Source: Mesaphorura yosii (Eukaryota; Arthropoda; Collembola; Poduromorpha; Tullbergiidae). From it: DNA of 64,000 nt. The notes under the pieces were generated by a model, which had not been told where the DNA came from, searched no databases, and was given only the letters and a program-made list of their open reading frames with translations. Shown here piece by piece: positions 30,201 through 45,200 of the stretch; the first letter of the stretch is position 1; each line of letters opens with the position of its first letter. The DNA is taken from contig WIXG01000243.1 of the NCBI GenBank assembly GCA_009869945.1, positions 56,486-120,485 on the forward strand, given 5' to 3'. Both the position numbers and the translations under genes were made by a program.

Positions 30201-33200
30201 AAGTACCCATGCGAGGCAGTGTGTTTGAAGCATTTGAATATGTGGAGTGCCTTGTTATCTGAATGCCTTTCACCCCACACACGAATTACTTTCTTTTCCC
30301 ATGAATAAATTTGCGAAACACGTGTACTGGCTGCTCGTGACTTGTCCCAATTCAGCGCAAACTGAATTCCTGAATTCACGCTTCCAGCCACGCTACATTC
30401 CCAAAATTTTAAATCAAATGAATTGGATGAAAGCGTGGCATGCATTGCGACTAATCGCACTACGCACTCAAAGCCGGACTCAATTCCTAGCGTGTCCCTT
30501 CTTCCTCTGAACTCAAAGAATTTATCCAAGCAGAGCGAGCACAGCAAAACTTATTCAGTTCGCTATACGAATACACAAGCGATCGAGACAGATGCATAAA
30601 AATCGTTGCGAAAAGAAATGCAAATGCGCTCAAGGAAATTGCTTATCAACATAAAATCATGCATTTCAACAAATTAAGTTTGACATGTTTTTGGCATTGT
30701 GCTCCAACATTTACCCATTGCATCCATCCTGGCCTGCTGGTTTCAACTGGTGAATGGATCTCTGAATTGCATCCATCCCTAATCTTTTACTTTCTGATGT
30801 CGATGCGGGTGGGTTCTCGCTCGCATACTACGACGAGAATGCGTACGATCTCGTTTGCCGGACAAGTTTCGCTGCCTGCTGCATACATAATACATGTGTG
30901 TATTTTACTGCACGAAGCCCAAAAGGAAAAAAGTGAAAGAAAGCAAAAGGGAACTTGGCAATTTCTTCTGTATCGATCTTCCTTTTTCACTTCTCTCCAG
31001 TTATCTTTGCACAGCAAAACGTAAAAAAGAAGTTGCTGCTATTCTCATCCTTCGCACTGGAAGCAAGCCGAGAGTACTTATTGTGAACGAGAAGGGCATC
31101 CTCTTCTTTTCTCTCGTGCTTTCATCATCAGAAGGCAGCGCAAGTACGCGAAGCGAAAGTGGAGAAAGCACGGAGTGCAAGAGAAGTTCTTTCACTTCAC
31201 TCACCAACACACATCACGACAAACATACAAAGTACGCAAAGGATGTGAATGCCCTTACATGTTGTCGTGTAATAATGTCCTGTCTGCTTTCTTTCTTTCT
31301 TTCTGCCTTTCACTCTACTGCTCTACTCCGCTTTCACTTTGAATCAATGTGCCATTCCGTTTTTTGCATCTGACACGGCGCTCATCTCCTCGAGTTTGCA
31401 TGTCTCAAATTTCTTCCTGTTCGTCCCATTTGGTTCTTCTTACGGAAACTGACGCAGTTCCCTTTAATTGAAATGATCCTGAATAGAGCAACGAGGAAAA
31501 GGAGTCAGGAAGTCCTATAAGGTCAAATCAGTCAAGTGGCGAATGAAATACATTCACGAATTCTCGGGTTGTTAATGGAATTTATTAGGTGTACCTTACC
31601 CCTTGCTTCACCCTTGCCCTTACCCTGAGGGTGAAAGTCAAACGCCCGGCATTTTGAATTCAAGCCTCGTATTTCTCGGAGAACACAAAAGATTCCAATT
31701 TGAATTTTGATGATTGAACCTTCCTTTGATGTTTTTATCATCATTATTATAATGACATGATACAAGTATACGCCTGTCATGCAGGCAGTTAACCATGAAC
31801 TATGAATAGTGTATGAAATTCTTCCCAAGTGCGCACCCGCAGAATTTTTACCGTGTCTTTGAGCAGAATCTAGTAAGGTTGACTTTGTGCATTATTTTCG
31901 GCCAGAATTGTGACTCGAGTTGCAACTCTACGCACACGGCGCAGCCTTTGATCTCTGGACTTCCTTACTGCCAGGCAATACATTTACTTGCAACGCATTG
32001 CTAGTATAATGAGATTGCAACCTTTGAGCTCCAACTTGGTCTTGTCAACTTGCAGCCTTTGAATCCGCTTTTGTGCAGGCAGGAATTTGTTAAGACCCGT
32101 ATTAAACAAGTGCAGCTTCTAATTCCACAAGACTTCAAATTCCTCGACAGAAGATTGACATTTTCAAACGACGCGCAGTCTCCTTAAGTGCGAATTTGGC
32201 TCCAAGGCAAATAGGAGTGTTTGGTGCGTGTGACATTTGCATGGGAAACAATGAAAAATAGGAATTTGCCTGAAGAAATTCTTTTGCGCTTTATCAGTAC
32301 GAAAGTTTGCCTTCCAACTGATAGTGTAATTAATTCTGCCAGTCCGATAGTTCACCTGTCCCTCCCATCTATGAGCAGTGAACACCCGAATTGTGATCTT
32401 TGAAGCCCGTAGGGTTTTCGCTTCATCTCAACTCGCAACAAAAGGAAAACTTTTGAAAGACCCAAACAGAAGATAATGCATCTTTCACTGAGAGCCAGTG
32501 AGAGTAAGACAAAACACCTTAATAATGGCTTTCTCCATGTAGCATTGTACAGTTGATCTCCCAACCTTATCTCATCCTGTTTTGTTCAGCCTTAGCTTCG
32601 CGTCCTCGTTTCGTCTTGTCCGTTTGCTTGAATTGTCGCTGATCTGAAAAATGTCACGTTGCGTTATTGCAGGAAACACAACGATGACTTCCTTTACGCA
32701 TTTCTCGCGTGTTTCTTCGCTTCTCCTGCTGCTCGTTTTGTTTAAACTCAGCATCACATGGCATTTTCACGTTCTCGCCTCTGCGTCCTATTTTATTCCC
32801 CTGCTCCTTGCTCGACCGGACATCGGACATGATGCTCCAGTTCATGTACTCGGCTTATGCCTTATGCGCAACTTTTTTTTCGGTCAAACAGCTCATCGTC
32901 AACCGTGTTATTCTTCCTTGGCCACTGCCTTCTTGACACATTTTGAACAAATTGAGTTCACAATCGCCTAAGCATCTCAGAAGGATTTCGAGTTCATTGA
33001 CCAACCTCATTTTGCTCGATGACCGTTTTTAATCTGACATTGACCAAGGCGTAAGCTACCACTTTCTTCTCTTGTTTATGCAAGGCAGGCACGAGAAAGC
33101 CCTGGTGTCATTTATTTATCACTTCGGTGCGTGCTCTCGTGCGAAAGCGTGGGCAGCATGTTTTGGATTCCTGCTGACACGAAGGCGGAAATCCTCTACG

Positions 33201-36200
33201 CATTCATGCGTCAGGAGCTGATACCTAACTGAAGAATGGATTCTGTGTAGTAATAAATACAGTATAAAATATTTCGCCTTGTCTTGTCTTGGAGCATAAA
33301 TAATTTCGAATGGAAATACGAACCCGCGTAATAAGAAGGGCTTGTGTTATGTTGACTGCTTCCTTCATCTTGCTCATGCCTTCCGGATATTACGGAAAGA
33401 TTCATCTTGAAGCATCAAAAGGTTCCAGAATCGTTCTATTGTCGAGCAGGGCGTGATGTTTGTTACAAGTGTAAGAAGACGAAACACGGTCCTGGTGGCA
33501 TTAAATAAGCTTTGTTATTTGATGGTGTTGTCCAAAGTTCAATAATGTTTGGACTGAGCCTGTTCTTGTCTTGCTTTGCTTTCCGACTAGACAGTAGTTT
33601 ACAAAATAAATACAATGCAGCCGGAAATAAACTGAACCTGCTCATAAACTACTGCAAACAGCGCTCGATTTCATTAACGGGCTCCCGAGTTACAATAGAC
33701 CATTAGAAAATTTTATGGTCTGTGCCCAAGCGAACGGAGAGTAAAAAGCAACAAGTTAGACTCACCATGACGTACATGCTCGCATTAACCAGAAGAACCC
33801 GGCCCGGATATTCCAGTTTTGCAGTGCAGTCTGGCCTGATGGGAGAGTATAATATAAAAATTTAAGTAAGTGGAAGGATTGCTGGCTTGCTCCCTGCAGT
33901 CAAGCACTAAAGTTTAAATGACTGCCCGGTTAGTTTTTACGTCCGGTTCCATCCTTCGACTCGACTCACATTTCGCATCTCGCATGTCGAAGATTTCCTT
34001 CTTTTCTCTCTCTGAACGTGAATCCATTTCCTCTATTTTTACTCAATTTCGTTTCGAGTTATTCTCTCAGGCCAGACGAGCAGTCTAAGTCTTTGGTTTT
34101 TCGTCTCCATTTCTTTCCCTGCACAGCATATGATATTATTACTATTACTGCGTCGAATGGGCAGACGGGAGAACAACACCATAATTTGTATGCCTCAAGT
34201 TATGGCTCCAATTTCGTCAAACTTGTTTCTCGGCAGCGGCAGCGCATATGTTCACTCACATAAATTGGATGCAGCTTTAAACTGGTGACCGTACGCTATG
34301 ATGCTTAATGCGTAAATGAAAATATTAGATTTTCACTGCGGAAACTGAACCGGAGCTCAACTCAAGAGGCTTGCTCGGGCAGACGTTGCTGCTGCTGCAT
34401 GAATGATAACAAAACTCACGGCTCACACTCGCACTCGTGCGTCGCTTCGTCTGCCTCGTCGTCTTTGGGAGACATCATGTGGGACTCAATATATTGCGTC
34501 AAAGCATAAGCAGCATGGTTCCCAAGAGACACTGATGCGTACTCGAGCATACGGGGGATACATGACAAGATGATCAAGAAAGATGAACAAACACATGGCA
34601 CGATAGAGAATTGCCCTAATATCAGCGAAAGTGTGCATGTCTTATTGCCGCTGCAGAGAAAGCAAAAACGCCAAAATATGTTGGTGAGGAGAGGGTGCGA
34701 CATGTCACATGTGTGTGCTTGGGCTTTGTTTCATGTGACACCGGATAAGTTGAGAACGAGCTGCTTCATTACTGAAATGAGAAACTGACGTGCAGCAACG
34801 ACCTTTCGTCACATTTGAAATTACGATGGCGTTGGGATGGATGAGAGTCAAATGCTGGCTGTCATATATAAACTCCCTGTAATTCTTAAATATAATATAA
34901 TATTGTTTAGAACAGATTTAAGGCACTGCGGATTGTTTGTCGCATTGCATCGCATCTTCTTAGTAAGGAGTCTTCATTCTTGACTTTCTTTATTTTGAAC
35001 TTTGTGTTCTGAAATGAATTGAATTAAAAATGGAACCAAAATGCCGCTTCCCGAAGGCGAGTGCGAAAGCGCGAAGGACCTGCGTCTTCATCTGGCTCGT
35101 AATCTGACATGAGAACATAAATTTTATTTAGAAGGATCCACGAGCATTTCACTGCGAGCGGGATCACGAACTATAGCCCGGCTGGACGTGAATCAGTGAT
35201 AACATCTTCACACAATTTATGGTGGCCGAACTGTCTGACGTGTCACAAGTCCATTGCAAAATGCTAATCATAATTTATCCACTTGAGTTTTCGACTTGAT
35301 TAAAGTTGGAAAGCCTACATTGACATTTTCGAATGCACTGTACTGCGTTTTCCCATTGTCGTTTCGAGTTTGTACGAATGTTGCGCAATCCAGGACAATG
35401 AGTCGTACAATTAAATACTGGCAAATGCTTGCAGCAGTTTTGTATTGCACAGGCTGCGCGTTAAAATTACGTGAATCAATGCATCAGCGTCAAAAGCATT
35501 TGTACAATGCCCGGCTTGGCTGCATTCACAATCGTATAAAGTGTTGTAATTTATTTTATTAACTAACAAACTACTTTGATTAATGTTGAAAATTTTCTCC
35601 TTTCTTTAAAAAGCAGACAGACTCGCTCCTCGCTCGAGAAGTGAGTTCAATTTAACTAAAGATATTCATTCGTACGGTTTCCTTGCTCTCGAGTTCGTCT
35701 ACTTCCTCGACGCGACTCCACTCTCGAATTGACTTTGGCTGTGCTTTTGCTTTTGCCTATGCCGTTGCGAGCAGAATGTGAGAATGTGAGTAAATAAAAT
35801 TTAGTGTCGGTGCCATATTTTATTATAAGAACACAAAGTATAAGTCTGGCTACCTTTCTTCTCAAACAGCCATATATTATGACACCACCACCTCGACTTA
35901 TCCAGGTTACACTTCCACTCTGGCTCCGGTTCCTTTTATTAGTGCGAGTGCAAATGTCGGTGCGCGAATGCAAACGAACTGGTGCAAAGTAGTTAGTCAG
36001 AGTGGCAGCCGGAGACAATCACAGAAGAAGTCTGAGTCGGAGCCAACTTCTTGCAGATACTGCTCGTATTATTAGCACTTTGTAAAGTAAAAGTAAACTT
36101 GCACATAATTCCGAAATGAGAGGTTTCAAGTTCTCAACTTTTTACTGCTGTCTTCTGGGCTGGTGTCAAAAATTATTATAAAGACACTCACAATAAATGA

Positions 36201-39200
36201 AGGACAGGTCTCCTCTTCTGCGCCTCCTCGCGCACTTTCCATTACAAGAAATATAAAAATGAGCATAATAAAAGGATGGTGCCCGGATAATAACTTGATA
36301 CTGAGTGGCATCTAGCTAACTGATATTCTGGAAGTAATCAAGCCAAATTGACTCGGATGATTTTGTCGTGTGTGAGCAGTCGTTGCGTCTGTATTATGCC
36401 ACGGACTATGTTGTAGCTAGTGGATTCACGCACTTTTATTTCATGTCGACTGCCACAGCCCGTGACACATCTCTTGGACGACACGACACGTGTTTCACGT
36501 TTCCGAGTACTTCCCATGTCCCACCACCTGCAAAATATATAATCATAAGATTTCTCCATTTCCACATCCCATTCACAAAGGCGGCATATCTTTCTAAATG
36601 TTGTGCCATCGCGTTTCACAATCTAACTGTCTAGCTCTTATCACAAACTTCCCAAATCAGAAGGGCCTCTTCCTGCCGCCAAGAAAAGGTCAAATGAGCA
36701 TTACTCTAATTTGATGTCCAGGCCTTCCCTTGTAAGAATATTTACATTTTTTCTAATACTCTTGTTCTGGCATTTAAGTCTTCATACACATTTCGACCCA
36801 ATAAACGATCGTCATCGAGCAGAAGAGACATCGAATCGGCAAAGTAGAAAGGACATGATTGAAATTCAAATCTAGGATATTTATGAAGGCCGCGCCATAT
36901 TATAAATCTCTGTCTCCCGTAATAGTAGTAACTGTGATAATGTAATGGCAATGGAAATGTTTTGAGAACAAGAACATCTGACACGGAAATCATTCCCAGC
37001 CTGAGGATGCATGCTTGCACCGTGCGGCCGCAGCTTGGTAATGGTATTCGTATTTCGTATTAATATTAAAGCAACAATGAGCAGGGAATCTTTACGTTTC
37101 ACAAATTTTCAAACATGAACCATTAGTCAACTCTTTCTCCTAAGCCGCGCGTGTACTCCCACACAGCTCTTAGGCGACTGGTTGACGTGCAGAGCAGATG
37201 CGAGATGCACTTTGAGGCTCGAGGTACGCGAGATGAAAGAGGAAAGTGAAAACCTATTGTTCATAAAGTTCAATACATTTCTCTCTCGTTCGTTTTTTAC
37301 TTGGGAAAACATTTTACAAAAGTGACACAAAGTTCGTGACTTGATTCACCAACAAAGTTGCTCGTCTGCAGTGAACTCGCAATGGCTGTTAATGCACTTC
37401 AACTTCGGGTTGTATTTTGGTATTGGCTGCTCACTTTCTACGTCCTTGTTATTAGAACATTAAGGTTATTGTTGTGATTATACAATGGACCCAGTCCCTT
37501 TAAATCCGACCAAGTAAGAAGCCAACGCCAGAAGCCAATGAATGTGCCGCTCTTAACCATGTGCATCTCTGAGCGTGAACGTGTTAGCGTATTTCGTAGT
37601 CCTTATTTTGAAAGATGAAAGACTGGTGATGTGATGTAATTCTAAATTTCATCCTGGAAGTGTGACAAACAAACACGGTGCGAAACCGGACGCAAAAATG
37701 AGGCAGCTTAATATTCCTTGAAGAAACGTGTTGGCGAGTGGCGAACATGAATACATATTTTTGCTGTCGTGGTGTATTCTCCAAAAATCGCACAGCAAAT
37801 ACGTGTGGATATTTTGAAGTACTTTCTCCAATATTTCCTTTACTTGTCGTCAGCCTTGCCTTGTTGTGTATACTCGGAGGAAAAGTGGAAAAGAAACTCC
37901 CAATGTATTACGCCGGACATGATGAGCATATCATAAAGAAAAAGAAAATCCGGGTGCAACACCCAACACCTCCTCGCTACCCCACGAAGGCGGGGTAATA
38001 ATGATTCGTAATGCATCTGACGGAATATTTTCTTCCTTTGGCCGGCTGGCTGGTGAAATCCTTGGTGAGCTTCTTGCGAAAATAGTGCAGGAAATACTCT
38101 GCACGCAGGCAAAAGATGAGGCATTCAGAAGCTGAAGGCAGGGACACGCAAAGAATGCGCCTGGTGCTCGGTAATGTCCGTGCCTCGTTTTATAAGCTTC
38201 AAATTTAGAGTTGACAGGTGACGAAGAAAAATAGTTAAGTCCTAACATGTCTAATAAGTAGCACACCATCAGCAGTAAGAAACAACGAGATGCTAAGATA
38301 CTGCTAGTGCATTGCAGCAATGGCAGCACAGAGCAGCACAGCGCCAGCCCAGCATGTTAGAAATCTAATTATGTCGGCTTTCTTTTCCAAGTTGGTCGTG
38401 TTGGTGTGCATAAAATATGCTCGTTCCCTGGTGTAAAAAACTTTTGCGGAGAACAAGCCAAGAGGCCGAAGTTCAACTTCAACTGCGCAGAAATTAGGTC
38501 AGATTTGATGTACTTGTTTAATACAGTGCAAATTCAACAGCTTGGAGCACACTTAGCCCAAATATCGACCACCACCAAGGAGGACCTTGCCAAGAATTGA
38601 GTCATCTAGTTCGCCAAGTATTTAAATAAAAATTCCACGGCGGCAGCTGTTAAATGCTGCTGGCTGCGCTGCGTGCTTATGGACAGGTTGCAGTCGGACC
38701 GCATATGTTGAAAGAAGACGCTCTAATCGCATCATAAGTGTACTTAATCTTTCGAGAGCTTGAAAGTTTCTTATAGGAAGATTTTCTTGTCAATCCGTCA
38801 CATAGTAGCGTAACATGACGTATGAATGAAGGGCTGTGCTGTGCTGCGGTGATGAGGATTTGGAGGTCAATAAAAGTGTCTCCTTGAGTTAGATATCAGA
38901 GCTTATATAGGCTTGCCACTTGTTCAGGGCTAATCGAATTTTGAAATCCAATTTTGTCACAAAGTCATACGTAAATATGAAGCTTGTTTGCGGAAGAGTT
39001 CCTTGATGCTCCATTGAATATTGTAATATGGCATAATCTTCTTAATAATTCCCTAATATTACAAAAATAAGTCGCAACCTAAAAATGTAGGTCTTCTCGA
39101 TGGGCAATTCGATATAAATCGTTGTTCTAAATCGCAGCGACTGCAGCGAATTTTGAGCGATGGTCTATTGCTGCGAGAATACCTGCAAACTCGTACCGAA

Positions 39201-42200
39201 TTTCGCAGGGACTTATTAGCGATTTTGCAGCGACAATTTTACTTACGATGTTCGTTGACAGCTCGCCTTAAATCGCCAGGCTAAATGTCGCTAATTATTC
39301 GGGTCATCTGGCAGTGGCTCTGGTACGCGACGAAATCTGTGCGATAACAGTGCGACCTCAAGGAGAGGTAGCGTGCTCGCCCGTAATTCGCATCGCACTC
39401 GCAGCGAAATCGCTTGAACTCGAACCGTAAGTACTCACGTGATAAAAACAATACACAATCCCCATTGAACATGCATTTGGTTCATCGAATTGAATCACAC
39501 AATCATATTGCTGCCCAGTTGCGTTAGTGCTGTGGCATGGAAAGTACGTGCCATCCAAGTTTTCTCCTTAGTCAGAGGTCGAGACGCGGACATATTCGAA
39601 AAAAAAGTGTCGTCGATTCTTTTAAAGTCCACAAGGACTGTTTATAAATCAAGCTTTCAGAAAATAAATTATTGCTTCATTCGTCGGATGAAACTACCGG
39701 TGACTCTGACAATTTCAACCCATTTGAAAGCAGTGCCTTTCAGTGTGAATCCCAGCACGCAGAAGATTTGGAACCCGTGACCTCAGAAAGCATTCACAAA
39801 AACCAAATCCTAGATTAAGACATCGACAACAATCAGGAACTAACACAGTTGGTAAGACACTGGAGTGTGAACAACAATATCACCCGCACAGTCCTTCACA
39901 TCCAGTACGTGAATATCTGTGAAGCATTACTTGGTAATTTGTTACTTCCCTTGATTACATGCAAAAATTGGTCGAAATCGCGCATGAAATCTTTAACATT
40001 TGCTTCTTTTTTTGCCATGGGAGGATTAAATGGAAATCCCACAACTAAGCTGAATGTGACTACTGCTGAATTTAAGAAGTCATTGCCTAAAATATTGAAG
40101 AAGGCACCCGATAGGGTTCGACAACGGAAGTGAGTTGCACAACTACTTTGTTGAAACCGGGAGCATTAAGTGCCCACCTTTTAAAAATTTCAGGAAATCG
40201 CAGTGAATCTTCCCGGAATCCGCGGTCAAATCGCAATGGTATTATCGCACAGATTCTGAAATCTTTAGCGAATTAATTAATCCTGACACCATAAAAGGTT
40301 TTAAAATTAATTGTCTACGAATAAATACCGAATTGTCGTATTAAATAGTACGAAAGTTGGATATTTGATTTATAATTATGGCGGTGAAACTCGAGAAAAC
40401 AAAACTGAGGCGAGTCTTATAAGTAATAATCTGGGCTGATTCCTTACGAAAACTTACAATTTTTAATGTGAACTTCCGAATTAAATCAAGTTATGTCTTG
40501 CCATTCTTGGCCCGGGTACCCAAGCTTTTTGTACTCCATTGTTTTGGCCGCTCTTACCAATACATGTTCCACTTTCATACGCATTTAAATGCGTGAGCGA
40601 AAGAAGGATTGTAAATTATAATTACGTTCATCATTCCACAGTTTCACTTGATGTAATATCGAGAATTTGAGCTTGACTTCACACATTTTAGTGCATATTA
40701 TTCGGGTTATAGTCGCATGTTGTGAACAAGAATTAGAAGAGATTTGTGCGACAGTTCCTGGAACTGTGACAGTATGATTTAGTTGGAATTCGGATTAGTA
40801 AAATTGAATACTCGGAATTTGATTGCAGCTTAGGCGGAAGCCAAATTCCAATGATGATCGAGCAAAGGGTTCCAGAGAAGCCCGATAATGAATGATTTAT
40901 TACCGATATTGTTGTACAAAGGTATTCTGAAGTGCAACGGGAAGGAAATCCCGGGAAATGTCAAAGGCACGTCGCACTTCATGCCGAACCACTGACGGTG
41001 GCGGTGCTGTCACTCGAGACTCGAGTTAACGTGCTGTATTAAGAATTATAAATCAATGCAAGTTCAAATGCCACGCTTGGAAATCCATAAATCTTAATTT
41101 ACGTATACACCTGCTGATTCCAGACTCGCGCTCTCCATCATTTCCTGCGCGTTCAAAGAACTTTGAGCATGTGTTGTCCGGTGGAAGGGAAAATTGACTT
41201 GTTGATAGGTTATGACTTCTCATCATTTATACTACATCATCATAAATGCCTAAATTTGGTATTTATGAAACTTGACACCTTTTCTTTCCCCCTGCCTGTC
41301 TGTCTGTTCTGTTCTCCATTCAGGCACGGTTCCTTTATGAACTCGACGACTTCCTTTACGCGCCCACCGAAGCATGCAAATGTAATATTTTTATTAAGGC
41401 AGTGAGTGAAAGGTGTCGGTGACGGTAGCCGCTTGCTAAAAGTTGGATGGATTTGCGTGTAAGCGAGGGAGAAAAGCTGTTACCAACAGAGAATAAAAGT
41501 ATGCAAATAGGCAGTACTAGGATTAAACTTGGAAATAAGAAATACGATGTGTTAGCCAGTCATCAGCCTGCTACATAGTTAGTAACCAAGAACGTGTAAA
41601 TCACGAGGAAAATCGAGAAGAATACGTATTGGTTTGTTACTACTTTTGGTTGTGGTACTCGTTAATATTCATTTCCCCGTATTGTCCATTACCCAGTTCA
41701 GTACACACGGCCGGGCTGTCCATTCCTTGCAGTGCAGTATTGGAACAGTATCCACTGGAGACCTTCGTCAACGTCCGCACTAAATTGAGTGAGTTGTTAC
41801 ATGGCCAAGCGGGTGCTGAATGCTGAGCGTTGGCGCGGCGCCGCTACTGGATTAAGACCGACCCAGCACTAGCACAGCAGCACAGGAGAGGAAACCGTTC
41901 AATCATTTTACTCATGCAACATTTATCTACAGTAATCCATCAAATTCAAAGAACTAAAACCACAGAGAAAAAGAAACTTTTAAATCAGTGCTTGTGTAAT
42001 GTTTAAGTTGGATTCGAGAACGAGTCTGGAGCAGGAACAAGTTGGAATGGGTAGAGCACCAAAGTGAAAACAGAGTTGAAAAGTTAAAGTAAAGCCAAAC
42101 ATTGTGCATATGTTCAGTTTGTGTGCGGAGTTAACTAGCTTAAAAAGAAATTTTTCACGCTTAAAATGAGCTCGTGTGCACACAATTCATGGGCCCATGT

Positions 42201-45200
42201 TCCATGTTCGGGGAAGAAGTTATTTTATTGTTAATGTTCAGGAGTCAATGTTTCGGAAGAAAATATTATGATGATTATTACTATGCATGTATGCAAAACA
42301 CGCCTTACGCGAGTATGAAGTTACAAAATGCCTGTTTTGCATTGTATAGATTCGAAATCTATATCCTGCCTGTGCTTCGAGCTCAGAATCTAAAGCCAAA
42401 GCCAAACCACAGCCAGAGTGATGTATTGATTACATTCCTCGTATCCAAGAAAATCGCGGAGAAAATGTGTACGGATTTACTTTACGCTCTTGTTCCATGT
42501 GCTATGTAAAGGCTTAGCGTATTATTTAGAATAGTTTCTTGTTATCTTCTCGGAAATAAACTGTAATGATCATGTTCATAGATCGTGTTGACTAGTTCTC
42601 GTTGGCATATGCCAACTAGACTAAACTGCGAACAGAAATCTTGAAAATTTCAATGCGTATTGTTTAAGCTTAAGAAGACAACAATTCGCCGTCCGCGAAT
42701 GAAGAAGCGCTGCACAAGCAATTTCATATTGGCTTATCTTTATGTTTACGCACACGAGAATACAACGAGGAACGCGAGCCCTGCTATCATGCGCACTTAA
42801 TTTGAATATTAACTGCGACAAGATGGACAAAAATTTCGCTTTGACACAATGCAGTGTCGTGCGAGCTCATTTCATTTCCCGTCATGTCAGTCAAAACCTT
42901 TGCTGTTTCATGGCCAGTCTCATAAGGGTTTGCGTTAACCGTAGGTTAACCACCACGAAATGGTACTGTCTTTAGTCTTTGGCTTTGCGCTGTATGTACG
43001 CACGTGGCATTTCACCGCAAAGTTCACTCACACTCGCATTACTCCCTCATTACTTTGCTTGTAGATTGTGCGTGCCGCGTGCCCGTGCATTGTTTCTGTT
43101 TTCATGTCTGACCCGAACTCGCACCAAGGCAGTTGCGACGGCAAAATGACAAAGTGACGACGCTGTTAATTTTTACGGTAATCACCATGTAATAATAATT
43201 TCATGACATGTGACACGCGCTCACTGAATGTTAATAAGGGCATATAAGGTCGATTGCTTTACACTCGCGCGGGCAGTGTGGATGCGGGTGCGTGGAGGTG
43301 AATTTGGTTTTATGCGTTATTACTGCGAAAATGTGAGCCAGGAGATGAGATAAACTCGAGTCGACGATGACGCGATTACGCATGTTAAGGCTTTCATTCG
43401 GCCGCTGGAGATTTAGTCCTAAAAATGTGAGACTTTTAATGTTTTCAACGGTATTTAATTGCAACCAGCACAATACAATGAATTGGTGAAGACAAAAGCG
43501 CTTTTGAGGCCTATGTCTGTACAAAATGTTGGTGAAGACATTTTCTTGCTCGTTTGGCGCGTTCCAATTAAACTAAATGTATGGCAATTAACAGAAATAG
43601 AATTATACGGGTTGGTTCACGAAACAAGATTCGATGCGCGAACAAAATTAATCTCTTCGCCGCAGACTGAAACTGTTTGCTCGCAATCTACTCATTTGGC
43701 GCCCGCATGCGTGCAAATCCGGACTTCATTTTATTGTCACATCCATCGCACGGCATACTGAAGCTGTGAGCTGCTACCCAGCGCCAGGCCTGGTCCAAAG
43801 TGTATCAGAATACATCTGCTAATCAAATTCGATCCTCGAAAGATTAGGAGTACGTCTCGACTTCGTCTTAATACCCGAAGTAACCACATTTACAGCACAA
43901 CTTTGTTTCCTTCACATTAAATGCTTTCCTACATCGCAAGGCAGTCTGGGCTGGAGAAAGGTCCTTTCTTTTAGTAAAGTGTGGTGCCATTAAGACTGAA
44001 TTTATTTCCAGCAGCCAGCTAGCCTTCGTCTTCCCAAATGAATTGCGTTGGCGCTTAGCAGAAGTAGAAACAATCGCAATGTAAAGCTGCAACGGGTTCA
44101 TGTATTTCCATCAGTGCACCAGCTTCGATGAAGCCTTTGAAGCGAGGTTCAATTCAAATATCCTGTACTTCTCAATCGAAGAAAGTCCATACCTTATGCG
44201 AGGTTGGATCAGAGTCGGCACAAATGCGGTGCTTTCAAGAAAATGGTATTGGGTCGATTAGTTGGCCACTCTGCTCCTGCTTTCGCTCACATTAGAGAGG
44301 GAGGTCTGGGTGGGCCTGGTTGGCCAACTTGGCCACTTACCATTACACCCATTAACTTTTTGCAAAGAGAAAGTAAATTCATGAATTGGTCCAACTATTT
44401 TAGCATTACTGAGTCTCCGGCGCTCTCGGCTCGGCCGCGACAAAGTTTTCGATGAGTATAGATCCGAATCGTTGTTAGGGCTAAAGTTTTCGTGTTAGCA
44501 CACACACTCAACTCATGAGCAGAGGAGAAGTTGGCCAAGAAGTTGAGCAGATGAAAATTAAATGAAAAATCTTGGAGTCTGGAGTTTTTGCACTTATACA
44601 CTTTCAATTTTACTTGAACGAATTACTTGGCTTGGGTTCCTGGGCTTCTCTCCTCCTTTCTTTTACTGGACGCTCTACTGTGAAGCTCTAATAGTTAAAA
44701 TATCATGAAACGAAGGGAAAGTGGAAGACTTTTCGGATTTTTTGCTTGAGAATGAACTTTATGGGTCGCAGTGCCTATTCAAGGAACTTCTTGCGCTGCT
44801 GCTGCTGCTTCTTCTTCTGAAAAGATAGATAACATAATTAAAGAAGTCAATGGGTACTGTTCCAGGTCCATGGCTCCACTTTTGTCTTGAACTTTGCAGT
44901 AGTTAAACGGCAGTACGAAGTGCGAAATGCTATGCCCATGAATGCGAGCCTCCTTTCTTCACTTTCTTGCAATTATGTGTACGCATGCATACAGACACAC
45001 CACAGCCAGGCCATGCACCCTGCATTGTCTTGGTGGATGCGAAAGAGAGAAGGCACATTTAACACTCCAAACTGTCCAATTTATACATAATTTAACACCG
45101 CTTTCATACATGTCCATTCAAACGAGGGCAAGCAGAATGTGAATGAGAAAAGTGAAAAATAAAATTATTACAATTGTTTGGACTCCTTTTAGCTGAAAAC

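Noticed and set aside
30894-31373. 159-codon open frame on the + strand in the large intron
   Set aside because: No domain, no signal peptide and no splice or start context that supports coding; composition switches abruptly from Lys/Ser-rich to hydrophobic.
39358-39558. - strand frame beginning MDGTYFP, reminiscent of the DGT motif of Harbinger-type nucleases
   Set aside because: Only three or four residues resemble the motif, the remainder does not match, and a stop lies just upstream. Too weak to assign a transposon class.
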